The position numbers and the translations under genes are program-made. A DNA stretch of 64,000 nt from Phycisphaerae bacterium (GTDB lineage: Bacteria > Planctomycetota > Phycisphaerae > Sedimentisphaerales > Anaerobacaceae): contig JAUXAL010000001.1 in NCBI GenBank assembly GCA_030619925.1, forward strand, positions 1 through 64,000. The letters are read 5' to 3'. The notes below the pieces were generated by a model. That model worked only from the letters and a program-made list of their open reading frames with translations, made no database searches and was not told the DNA's origin. Below, piece after piece: positions 24,546 to 32,481 of the stretch. Every line of letters starts with the position of its first letter. Position 1 is the first letter of the stretch.

Positions 24546-25779
24546 CGGCACTGGATGCGGAACTCAGGATACTTGATTTGAAAGATTGATTTTCAAAGAG
24601 TTGTTTCGCAAGCATGTCATATCCTTCACTTAGCGGATGACTGGCATCGCGATAGAATCGCTCCGGTAGTACCGGAGGCATATAGTAGGGGACGTTGTTC
24701 TGCTGGAGCCAAGCCTCAATTTCACTTTTCATCTTTCGGTAAGCGCTGTGGCTTTTTTCCTTCAGCATGTGCTCGTTAAAAGGGCCAACCAGGACAAAGA
24801 CCGTGTTTTTCCTCGCTTTTAACAATTTAATGGTCTGCCGGAAGAAGCTCCATTGTAGCGACGTATAAGGTTCGACCCATTGAAAATCTTGTTTGGAAAT
24901 CCCTCTGTCCTCCCAGGAAACGTGCTCTTGCGGATCATCATTTCTGGAGGCCGGAAGTTCAAATGTGACAGCCCCCAAAGGGTTCTGGTACGGATGCTCA
25001 AGGGTCCATGTCGGCACGTCCATGTTCTCAAAATAGGCAATTCTCAGGTGTGAAGTCCAACCAAGGAAAGCCACATTGCGTTCTACCACAGCGGCAATCC
25101 TCCTGGAATACGAATCTTTATAGCAGGGAATATTTGGAGTGAACTGCGGGACCAGCCGAGGATGATTAAAATGGAACTCCTTAGTAGTCTGCAAATCATG
25201 TTTTTTCGAGCTCATCCACAGGGGGTTGAAATGCAGAACAACATTCTTCTCTGAGATTTGGCGCCCGTAGTACTTCAGCAAGCCCGCCAACGCCACCGGA
25301 TGTATGCCGTCCACGCCCAAATTAGCGAACTGATTTCGGCCGCCCGGCAACGCCGGGCTTGATCCTACCGGCCTTCGGCCGGTTTCATTTAGATAATGTG
25401 ACAGTGTATTATCTTTGGGCACATAATGTCCCCAGACGACCGAGTCTCCGATGACAAGCGTTTCGTACACAGAACAGGTCCATCGGCAGTAGCGGTTGTA
25501 CAGCCAGTAGTCCTCGCCTAACTCGTATGGCAAGCGATAGTTGAGCTCAGGCTCAAATTTCTCGAACCGTTCCCAGAGCGCAGGCGCAAGACAAAAAATG
25601 GCCAACAAAACAATTCCAACGATGACCCATTCACGTCCCGGTAGTCGCACATAGTTGGAGCTGAAGGGAACACCTTCGGTCCTCAATTCTTGATTTTCGC
25701 TTCTCGATTTTCTGTTTCCACGAGCATCGAACATCGAGTATCCAGCATCCGGTATGTCTTTTTTCTGCATTGCCTTCAA
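24520..25779 (-). CDS. Membrane-anchored SGNH-fold protein, probable partner of the MBOAT acyltransferase
   Basis: This 419-aa protein has one transmembrane helix at about 50-70 (GREWVIVGIVLLAIFCLAPA), then a periplasmic SGNH-like domain. ETLVIGDSVVWGHYVP is block I (Ser in GDS). NLGVDGIHPVALAGLL and VVLHFNPLW follow. RDASHPLSEGYDMLAKQL near the end supplies the catalytic Asp-His. Next to an AlgI-like MBOAT gene, such proteins transfer or remove acetyl groups on exopolysaccharide. The first 40 residues (DIPDAGYSMFDARGNRKSR) are translated intergenic-type repeat sequence, so the true N-terminus may be shorter. A palindromic element adds RRPVGSSPALPGGR near 130, and another makes the C-terminus. 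Confidence 0.72.
   Translation of the reverse strand: MKAMQKKDIPDAGYSMFDARGNRKSRSENQELRTEGVPFSSNYVRLPGREWVIVGIVLLAIFCLAPALWERFEKFEPELNYRLPYELGEDYWLYNRYCRWTCSVYETLVIGDSVVWGHYVPKDNTLSHYLNETGRRPVGSSPALPGGRNQFANLGVDGIHPVALAGLLKYYGRQISEKNVVLHFNPLWMSSKKHDLQTTKEFHFNHPRLVPQFTPNIPCYKDSYSRRIAAVVERNVAFLGWTSHLRIAYFENMDVPTWTLEHPYQNPLGAVTFELPASRNDDPQEHVSWEDRGISKQDFQWVEPYTSLQWSFFRQTIKLLKARKNTVFVLVGPFNEHMLKEKSHSAYRKMKSEIEAWLQQNNVPYYMPPVLPERFYRDASHPLSEGYDMLAKQLFENQSFKSSILSSASSAAAGPQRGP
25342..25385 (-). repeat. Palindromic element in the SGNH gene, frame 3
   Basis: On the plus strand it reads GCCCGGCAACGCCGGGC, TTGATCCT, ACCGGCCTTCGGCCGGT. It is translated as TGRRPVGSSPALPGGR, a third reading frame, between HYLNE and NQFANLG of the SGNH protein. 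Confidence 0.85.
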
Positions 25780-25798
25780 CCTCTGCAGCTAAACACAG

Positions 25799-25840
25799 CC
25801 CGCCGGAGGCGGGTCTGATCATGGCCGGCGTTGCCGGCCT
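25799..25840. repeat. Intergenic palindromic element between the MBOAT and SGNH genes
   Basis: GCCCGCCGGAGGCGGGTC, TGATCAT, GGCCGGCGTTGCCGGCC. This near-perfect copy lies between the stop of the MBOAT gene and the start of the SGNH gene. Confidence 0.85.
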
Positions 25841-25850
25841 GTTCAACCAA

Positions 25851-27227
25851 TCAGAACTGTAAATAAATAAACGCCTGCTCACTCGAGGGAGCAAAAATGG
25901 CCAGGTACAGAACCATAAGAACAACGATTGCTACGCGCACCGGCCGCAGGGCAAGGACCCACTGAAGCCGGGATTCATAAGCAAACTGATAGAGCCAGAC
26001 AGCGAAAATCAAGGCCAGCATCAGCAAGGGGCAATAAGGATTCGCGAATCCGGAGGTAAATATCCGCGCTATAATTACCCATGCGTCGGTTATACTTTCG
26101 GCCCGGAAGAAAATCCACGTGAAAGTGACGAAGGTAAACACAAACAGTTGTTTGACTAATTTCGGCACCCTTTCTTTGTAGAACGAAGTCCTTTCCAGCT
26201 CCCGCGTCAAGCAGCGGCCAAGAGCGTGCGCCACGCCCCAGATAACAAACGTCCAGGCCGCACCGTGCCACAATCCTGAAATCACCATGGTCAGAAACAT
26301 GTTTTTATAGGTGTTAAACGTTCCTTTGCGGTTGCCTCCCAAAGGAATATAGACATAGTCCTTGAACCAGGAGGAAAGACTGATGTGCCACCTCGACCAG
26401 AAATCACCCAGGCTGCTCGCCAGATATGGGTTGTTGAAGTTCAGCATCAAGCGAAAACCCATCATCCGCGCCACCCCTCGCGCCATGTCTGTGTAGCCGC
26501 TGAAATCGAAATAAATCTGCCAACAAAACAGAAAAGTGCCTAAAATCAGCGCGGGCGACTGAAATTGCTCAGGAGCGGCATAGACCTTGTTAACGTAAAG
26601 AGCCATATAGTCGGCCAACGCGACCTTCTTGAAAAACCCCACAACGAACAGGGAAAGGCCATCCGTGATGTTCTGTACTGAGACCGTGGGCGTCTTATGC
26701 AGCTGAGGCAGCAGGTTTTTGGCTCTTTCGATGGGTCCGGCCATCAGCCGTGGGAAAAGGGAGACGAAGGCGGCGTATCTTATCAAGCTCTTTTCTCTTT
26801 CGATATTGCCGCGATAATAATCGATGGTGTAGCTCATCGACTGGAAGACATAGAACGATATGCCGACAGGTAAAAGTATGCCGGGCGTGGGGATAGCATA
26901 CGGAATGCCCAACGACGATAAGAGAACGTTTAAGTTCTCGGTGACGAAGCCGCTATATTTGAAGAAGCCCAGCAGAGCGACATTGTTTACTATGCTTATG
27001 AGAAGCCACAGCTTTCTCCGGCCCCATTTATCCATTATTGTAACCGCTGTGTAGTCAACGAAAGTCGAATAGAAGATCAAAATCAGATAGAGGGGACTAA
27101 AGCACGCGTAGAAAAAGTAGGAAGCGGCCAAAAGCCAGCAAAGCCCAAACCTGGTTCCTTTTAGAACCAGGTAGGTCGGATATACAATCAGGAAGAATAG
27201 TACAAACGGCCAGGTGTGAAATAACAT
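25851..27227 (-). CDS. MBOAT-family O-acyltransferase (AlgI-like)
   Basis: This 458-aa polytopic membrane protein carries acyl groups across the cytoplasmic membrane for polysaccharide O-acetylation. Family marks are LFPRLMAGPIERAKNLLPQL near 150, WQIYFDFSGYTDMARGVARM near 235, FWSRWHISLSSWFKDYVYIP near 275, and the catalytic His in SGLWHGAAWTFVIWG near 315. About ten or more hydrophobic segments are visible. Length is normal for AlgI/DltB relatives. It precedes the SGNH gene by about 70 bp on the same strand, the usual AlgI/AlgJ- or PatA/PatB-type pairing, which points to acetylation of a cell-surface polymer. Confidence 0.9.
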   Translation of the reverse strand: MLFHTWPFVLFFLIVYPTYLVLKGTRFGLCWLLAASYFFYACFSPLYLILIFYSTFVDYTAVTIMDKWGRRKLWLLISIVNNVALLGFFKYSGFVTENLNVLLSSLGIPYAIPTPGILLPVGISFYVFQSMSYTIDYYRGNIEREKSLIRYAAFVSLFPRLMAGPIERAKNLLPQLHKTPTVSVQNITDGLSLFVVGFFKKVALADYMALYVNKVYAAPEQFQSPALILGTFLFCWQIYFDFSGYTDMARGVARMMGFRLMLNFNNPYLASSLGDFWSRWHISLSSWFKDYVYIPLGGNRKGTFNTYKNMFLTMVISGLWHGAAWTFVIWGVAHALGRCLTRELERTSFYKERVPKLVKQLFVFTFVTFTWIFFRAESITDAWVIIARIFTSGFANPYCPLLMLALIFAVWLYQFAYESRLQWVLALRPVRVAIVVLMVLYLAIFAPSSEQAFIYLQF

Positions 27228-27242
27228 TTCGTTACTTTCTAT

Positions 27243-29120
27243 CTATTTCATCAAAACACGAATGTGTGCTTCTACCGACGCGGCAAGCCCTTCCAGACCA
27301 TAACCTCCTTCAAGAACAGAAACGAGCCGACCTTCACAGCACTTCTGGGCTATTTCCTTGACGATCTGCGTTAGTTGCGCAAATCCTTCTTCGGTAACCT
27401 TCATGCCGCCGAGCAGATCGTCCTTATGGGCATCAAACCCCGCAGAGATAAGAACAAACTCAGGAGAAAACGAAAGGGCCGCAGGCTTAAGTTTCTCTTC
27501 AAAGACTCCAATGTAGTCGGCATCTACGGAATCGGCCGGCAAGGGCACATTGATGTTGTAATTTAAACCTTTTCCACCGCCCTTCTCTGATTCACTTCCC
27601 GTGCCCGGATAGAAGGGATACTGGTGAACGCTAAAATATAGCACGTTGGGGTCGTCATAAAATGCTGCCTGAGTGCCGTTACCATGATGTACGTCCCAAT
27701 CAACAATGAGTATCTTTGAGAGGTCATATTTCTTTTGAATATACCGGGTGCCGATAGCAACATTGTTAAAGATGCAAAACCCCATCGCTTCATCCTTTAG
27801 CGCATGGTGGCCCGGTGGACGAACGGCGCAAAAGGCGTTTGTTATCTTTTTCTCCATGACCGCATCGATGGCAGAGAGGACTCCTCCTGCGGCCGCTAAT
27901 GCTGCTTGGTAAGATTCTGCTGATACTGGAGTATCTATGGAATCCAGATACCCTACGTTGTTCTCGCAACTTTTTCGAGTGCGCTCTATATATTCAGGGC
28001 TGTGAACTGCTAAAAGCCATTCCAAGGCGGCCGGCCTTGGCGAGAGCGCATATAACTGAGAGTACAATCCCTTTGCCTTCAACCTCTCGACTACCGCGAC
28101 CAGTCTCTGCGGTGCCTCCGGATGGCCTTCGGTCGTTTTATGCTCGAGGTAAATATCATCATAAAGGAACCCTGTCTTTGATGTTTCCTCCGGCTGATTC
28201 TGCCTGGCCATATCCTGTTCGGCAGATGTGTTGTCGGGCGCACTTCTTACACAGCGAAACCCTATAGCGTCACTGGCAAGACAAGTATCGTTGATGGAAG
28301 GATCACTCGCTCGATAGGTTGACCGGCAGCTGTCTGCGCTGGAGTTCCATGCGCCGCCTCGCAAGACCCTTTCCTGGCCTTTGGCCGGGCCGGCAACGCC
28401 GGCCATGATCAGACCCGCCTTAGGCGGGCCTTTTGGGTCTTTCTCCGGGCTCTGTTCGTAATAGTCCTCGGAATAGAACTCATTGCACCATTCGGCCACA
28501 TTTCCGTGCATATCGAAAAGCCCCCATTGATTGTGTCTCTTGGTACCAACAGGATGCGTTTTGCCGGACGAGTTCCCAGAGAACCATGCATAAGCGTTCA
28601 ATTTCCGCGCATCGTTACCGAAGCTGTAATTTGTACCCGTGCCCGCCCGACAGGCATACTCCCACTCCGCCTCGGTGGGAAGCCTGTACCCGTTCGCCTG
28701 GAAATTGCACTGCCAGGTTTCTTCGTCGTAGCAAGGCTCAAGGCCCTCCGCGAGTGAACGCTCGTTGCAATACAGGGTTGCATCGGTCCAGTTTATCTGT
28801 TCCAAGGGATGCTTTGGATTCTTGAAATGCGAGGGGTCGGAGAGCTGATACTTTTTGAATTGTTCTTGAACTACTTCGAATCTGTCCATCCAAAAAGAGC
28901 TGACCCATACTCTGTGTACGGGCGACTCGTCAGGAGCACCTTTACTGTTGCCCATCTCAAACCAGCCTCCAGGAATTACAACCATTTCGATACCGGTCTT
29001 TGTCTTTATGATTCGAGGGACACCGGCAGTGTCCTTGGTACGACGGCAGCCAGAAATAAATGCCAATATCGATAGCAGACAAAAGATTCCTACTGTGAAT
29101 TTAGTAAACCGTATATCCAT
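27243..29120 (-). CDS. Lipoprotein fusing a formylglycine-generating-enzyme-like domain to a histone-deacetylase-like domain
   Basis: This 625-aa protein starts with a lipoprotein signal (LLSILAFISGC; Cys at about 25). Residues 40-305 are an FGE/SUMF1-type domain: VVIPGGWFEMGNSKGAPDE, NGYRLPTEAEWEYACRAG, FDMHGNVAEWCNEFY, RVLRGGAWNSSADSCRST, GFRCVR. Residues of about 330-625 are a class II-like histone deacetylase/acetoin-utilisation domain: RPPGHHA, DWDVHHGNGTQ, and SAGFDAHKDD, with the His and Asp residues that bind zinc. A palindromic element (28388-28430) encodes PPKAGLIMAGVAGPA in the loop before RVLRGG. Both activities are inferred from motifs. A secreted deacetylase joined to an FGE domain is unusual, and its substrate may be an acetylated polyamine or sugar. 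Confidence 0.85.
   Translation of the reverse strand: MDIRFTKFTVGIFCLLSILAFISGCRRTKDTAGVPRIIKTKTGIEMVVIPGGWFEMGNSKGAPDESPVHRVWVSSFWMDRFEVVQEQFKKYQLSDPSHFKNPKHPLEQINWTDATLYCNERSLAEGLEPCYDEETWQCNFQANGYRLPTEAEWEYACRAGTGTNYSFGNDARKLNAYAWFSGNSSGKTHPVGTKRHNQWGLFDMHGNVAEWCNEFYSEDYYEQSPEKDPKGPPKAGLIMAGVAGPAKGQERVLRGGAWNSSADSCRSTYRASDPSINDTCLASDAIGFRCVRSAPDNTSAEQDMARQNQPEETSKTGFLYDDIYLEHKTTEGHPEAPQRLVAVVERLKAKGLYSQLYALSPRPAALEWLLAVHSPEYIERTRKSCENNVGYLDSIDTPVSAESYQAALAAAGGVLSAIDAVMEKKITNAFCAVRPPGHHALKDEAMGFCIFNNVAIGTRYIQKKYDLSKILIVDWDVHHGNGTQAAFYDDPNVLYFSVHQYPFYPGTGSESEKGGGKGLNYNINVPLPADSVDADYIGVFEEKLKPAALSFSPEFVLISAGFDAHKDDLLGGMKVTEEGFAQLTQIVKEIAQKCCEGRLVSVLEGGYGLEGLAASVEAHIRVLMK
28388..28430 (-). repeat. 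Palindromic element in the FGE-deacetylase gene, frame 1
   Basis: GGCCGGCAACGCCGGCC, ATGATCA, GACCCGCCTTAGGCGGGCC. It is a perfect double hairpin and encodes GPPKAGLIMAGVAGPA between DPK and KGQERVLRGG of the FGE domain. Confidence 0.9.
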
Positions 29121-29177
29121 CTGCTATATTCCTGCAGGCAGCCTTTCGTGTCACTTTTCCTTAAGCTCCTAATCCAC

Positions 29178-30374
29178 TTAACGGCCAGGAATTGGAATCG
29201 GCACCCAGTCAGGCTCCTTATTATGGTTCCCATCGGTCGTGATTTTGACCCACTTTCCTGTCAAATCACCCACACAGATGTTCCAGCCTCTCGCTTTACC
29301 GCCGACCTGCTGCGCCCCCCTGACAGGGCCAAAACTAAAAGTGATATACCTGCCATCCGGTGAGAAGTCAGTGTGATAGACCTTCGCTGCACGCAGGCAC
29401 GTAACGACTTTGCGAATATTAGCGACCCGGGGCGCACCCGACGTCAGGTCCATATCGGCGACATACAAATCCCAATCAGTCTCACCCCACGTCATCTTTC
29501 TGCCGTCAAGACTAAGGTCGGGCCTGCACCCTTTGACTCCCAACGGTCCTAAATCAAACACTCTTGTCCCGTTGGCTTCAATGGCGATGATGGTATCGCT
29601 GTAACCCATACCCCCATGCACGGCAGCGAGAAACCAATTGCCGTCGGGTGACCAACAAATAGCATAAATGTGATGTAAGGCTCTATTTGGATGCAGTCTG
29701 TGTTGCCGCGTCTGTAGATCGTAAATGAAAAGCTGCGAGGTTGCATACTCCCTCGTACTGTAGCGCTCAAATTCTCCCATTACATAAGCGATTCTTTTGC
29801 CGTCGGGACTCCAGCATGGCTGCCGAGCGTTTCCAGCAACTTTGACCCGGCCGGTCCCATCGATGTTCATGTAGTACACACTTCGGGTCTTCGTTCTTGA
29901 GCTTCTATTTCGCCGTCTGTTTGCCAGATGGGGTTCCCTTCCTATCTCTTCATCAACAACGAAACAGATCTTCGTACCATCGGGTGAGGCGTGGGGATAC
30001 ATCTCGTCCACATCGGGGGTATTGGTGAGATTAACCGGGTCGGAACCGTCTGCATTCATCAAGTACAGTTCCCAGTTGTCTTTACCGTTGGTCTCACGAT
30101 AGGTCTCAAACACAATCTTGAAGCCGATTTCTTCGAGCTTCAGCTCCGTCCGCGGCCAAGGGACTTTTTTCAATCTTCGCCTATTTTGTACTCGCGCCCC
30201 GCCCCAACTCGCCTCGGCAGACGCGGGGGCAGACAGTCCGCAAAATGCATCATTGACCGCACCTGAGAAAAAACAGAGGACAGAAGACAGAGGAAAGAGG
30301 ACAGAAGGCAGAAGACAGAGGGCAGATAATCTGACTTCTGACTTTTTTCTTGTGATATGGTATTTCTTCGCCAT
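29178..30374 (-). CDS. TolB-like WD40/PD40 beta-propeller protein
   Basis: This 398-aa protein has repeated PD40-type blades over about 95-395: LYLMNADGSDPVNLTNTPDV, HASPDGTKICFV, CWSPDGKRIAYV, CWSPDGNWFLAAV and DFSPDGRYITFS. These resemble the TolB propeller and usually sit in the periplasm. The N-terminus (MAKKYHITRKKSEVRLSALC, then a Leu/Ser-rich hydrophobic stretch) is encoded by an intergenic-type low-complexity repeat of GACAGA/GAGGA units, so its signal sequence may be a recent acquisition or the annotated start may be wrong. Function is unknown; it could support envelope integrity or sugar binding. It is followed by the FGE-deacetylase gene on the same strand. Confidence 0.78.
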   Translation of the reverse strand: MAKKYHITRKKSEVRLSALCLLPSVLFPLSSVLCFFSGAVNDAFCGLSAPASAEASWGGARVQNRRRLKKVPWPRTELKLEEIGFKIVFETYRETNGKDNWELYLMNADGSDPVNLTNTPDVDEMYPHASPDGTKICFVVDEEIGREPHLANRRRNRSSRTKTRSVYYMNIDGTGRVKVAGNARQPCWSPDGKRIAYVMGEFERYSTREYATSQLFIYDLQTRQHRLHPNRALHHIYAICWSPDGNWFLAAVHGGMGYSDTIIAIEANGTRVFDLGPLGVKGCRPDLSLDGRKMTWGETDWDLYVADMDLTSGAPRVANIRKVVTCLRAAKVYHTDFSPDGRYITFSFGPVRGAQQVGGKARGWNICVGDLTGKWVKITTDGNHNKEPDWVPIPIPGR

Positions 30375-30541
30375 ATTACCTGGGTTCCCATCTTGCAGTA
30401 CGTCGCAAAATGGGGTTCCACCTCAGCCTACCTGAGCATATGCGCCATCCCCTCATGGCAAGTATATTACATTCGATATAGATAGCAAGAAAACAACGGC
30501 GCCTGTACTGCAAAAAGGTAGAAATACTCGATACGCGAAAC

Positions 30542-31570
30542 TTAGCTGCGATGGCACGAAACCCTGTAGACCTGCGCGCGCTCCTCCACGCAAAAATCAA
30601 CATCAAGAAACTTTTTTATTATTTCCATATTTGTTAAAAGATGACGGGAAAGCTCATTGGTTGTGCAGCAGCCAGCTTTAGACATCACCATATAGATTAA
30701 AAGCTGGTCAGCCAAAAAACTATCGACAGCAGCGCCGCCGGCTAAGAAGTCTTTGGCCAAATTGACAACCTCACTAATTACGTTCTGGGACGGCTTACCT
30801 CGCATTCCAAATGCGGTAAATACTGTTGTTCGGCTGCCGTTACATACCCGAATCATCACGCAGTTGCCGGGGCCGTCAGAATCTGTTACCTCGATGTGTT
30901 CGACGTTTTGGAACTCCAGTTTGCTCTGGACCAATAGTTTTTGTTGGCGCTGGGCGATGTGTGCAGGGAGTTTTGCGGTATATATCCGGGCGTGAATCTG
31001 TGGTTCCTTGCCCGGCACACAAAGGTTGATTGTTTGATGTGTGTTTTTCTGCCAGGGTTGAATGTCGAAAGTTATCTTCCCCCCGCCGGCGGGGAAGAAA
31101 CCGTGTTTTACCAGTTTGCAATTGCCTCGGAAACCAGCCGTCGCAATAGCCGGCAAAAAAGTCTCGCAAAGGAAGTCATACGGCGGAGCCAATGGGTTAT
31201 GAGTCCCGCCGGTAACGGTAACTGTCGAAGGTTTGTCGGCTAAGAACAAAGCAGGCAAGACGGTTTGAATCACCAAAGATGCAGAGCCGGCCGAACCTAT
31301 ATCGAAATAAAAATCGCCACCCTGAACCAGCCCGGGCTGAAAATCCAGTACTCCTGAGCCCAGAGCGGCCCCGTGGCATTGGCCGTTGCAGATCTGACAG
31401 GCAGCCTGAACACAGCTTAAGTGCTGCTTGGCCAGGCCCGGATTGCGACGGGCGGCACGAATGTTTTCAATATGCAGACTTTTGCCGGTTATGCAGGATA
31501 AGGCCAGGCTCGTTCGCAGTATCTGCCCTCCACCTTCGCCCGTACTGCCGTCTATCAATACAGTTTCCAT
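30542..31570 (-). CDS. rtcA: RNA 3'-terminal phosphate cyclase RtcA
   Basis: This 342-aa enzyme converts an RNA 3'-phosphate to a 2',3'-cyclic phosphate using ATP. It starts with IDGSTGEGGGQILRTSLALS, the RtcA signature. HGFFPAGGGKITFDI near residue 155 and DGPGNCVMIRV follow. The C-terminal segment SRHLLTNMEIIKKFL holds the catalytic histidine that is adenylylated (His in H..TN). Length is normal. Its ATG is 2 bases after the stop of the polynucleotide kinase gene upstream, so the two are co-transcribed. RtcB and RtcR, the usual partners, were not found in the window. Confidence 0.93.
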   Translation of the reverse strand: METVLIDGSTGEGGGQILRTSLALSCITGKSLHIENIRAARRNPGLAKQHLSCVQAACQICNGQCHGAALGSGVLDFQPGLVQGGDFYFDIGSAGSASLVIQTVLPALFLADKPSTVTVTGGTHNPLAPPYDFLCETFLPAIATAGFRGNCKLVKHGFFPAGGGKITFDIQPWQKNTHQTINLCVPGKEPQIHARIYTAKLPAHIAQRQQKLLVQSKLEFQNVEHIEVTDSDGPGNCVMIRVCNGSRTTVFTAFGMRGKPSQNVISEVVNLAKDFLAGGAAVDSFLADQLLIYMVMSKAGCCTTNELSRHLLTNMEIIKKFLDVDFCVEERAQVYRVSCHRS

Positions 31571-31572
31571 AA

Positions 31573-32463
31573 TTATTCACCAGGGCCCCCAGGCATATCT
31601 ACCGTGGCATCCCCAATAACAAGACAGCGAATCTTGACTGTCGTCAGACAAGTTTGCAGAATGTCGAGTTGAGGCGCCCTAATTACTGTAATGTCCTTAT
31701 CGTCCTGCCAGTTGTTTATTACGCCTATGGCCACATCCACACCCTTTTCATCTCTTAGTGCAACCAGCCGACCAATCAGATTCTCGCGGCTCAAATTCCG
31801 ACCCCTCTGGACCGCTACATCGTTTAAGCTCACATTGTAAAGGCGCCAGTCGCGAAAGTATTTAGCGAACTGGCTCTGCCGATAGCTTCGCCTATTCTGC
31901 GGCGATTTCACTGGTATTTGCGGTGGAGATTTAATCAACTCAAGGCCGCAGCCAGGATGCTGCAGGCCCGCAAGGATGTCACTTAGCTCATCATTCTGCT
32001 GAACAGCTAAGATCAGCTTTGGTCTTAACATTCGCTGCACTGTCCACCATAAAGCGCTCGCTGCCGAACCTCTGATAAAACCAGGCGTGTCAACTATAAT
32101 CAGCTCGGTAACTTTGGATACCTGCTCAACGCACTGTGTGATAGCCGCAGTTAGCTGAAGCAGATGACCCACCGGCGTTATATCGCCGACGAAGCTGATA
32201 CCGTCGGCGGCAAGCTCCGAGAAATCAGCTTGCCGCTCATCGACAATTGCCCACCCGACCGTTGTAGGTGGCCCGATATGAGATTGGCCGATATCCGCAT
32301 CGATAATGCCAATGGGCCGGCTCTGAGCCAACTGCTTGCCTAAAGCCGCTGCGAGGGTGGTCTTGCCGGTATCCGAGGCGCCAAGAATCAAACAGACACC
32401 CGTTTGCATTATACCTTGACCTAAAAGCTGCCGTGCGATTTTGTCCGCCCAATCGTGTGACAT
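31573..32463 (-). CDS. Clp1/Grc3-like polynucleotide 5'-kinase
   Basis: This protein of about 296 aa begins with a P-loop, VCLILGASDTGKTTLAAALG, near residue 25. IIDADIGQSHIGPPTTVG follows near 55; its D.D.GQS.I..P is the diagnostic motif of the Clp1/Grc3/Nol9 kinase family. FVGDITPVGHL and LIIVDTPGFIRGSAA (Walker B-like) come next. Clp1 relatives phosphorylate 5'-OH ends of RNA or DNA. ATG at 32463 is preferred; GTG at 32475 would shorten the gap to the upstream gene to 6 bp. It lies 2 bases before rtcA: a kinase for 5' ends beside a cyclase for 3' ends. The substrate is unknown. Confidence 0.82.
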   Translation of the reverse strand: MSHDWADKIARQLLGQGIMQTGVCLILGASDTGKTTLAAALGKQLAQSRPIGIIDADIGQSHIGPPTTVGWAIVDERQADFSELAADGISFVGDITPVGHLLQLTAAITQCVEQVSKVTELIIVDTPGFIRGSAASALWWTVQRMLRPKLILAVQQNDELSDILAGLQHPGCGLELIKSPPQIPVKSPQNRRSYRQSQFAKYFRDWRLYNVSLNDVAVQRGRNLSRENLIGRLVALRDEKGVDVAIGVINNWQDDKDITVIRAPQLDILQTCLTTVKIRCLVIGDATVDMPGGPGE

Positions 32464-32481
32464 TTTAGTCTGCACCTTGTG

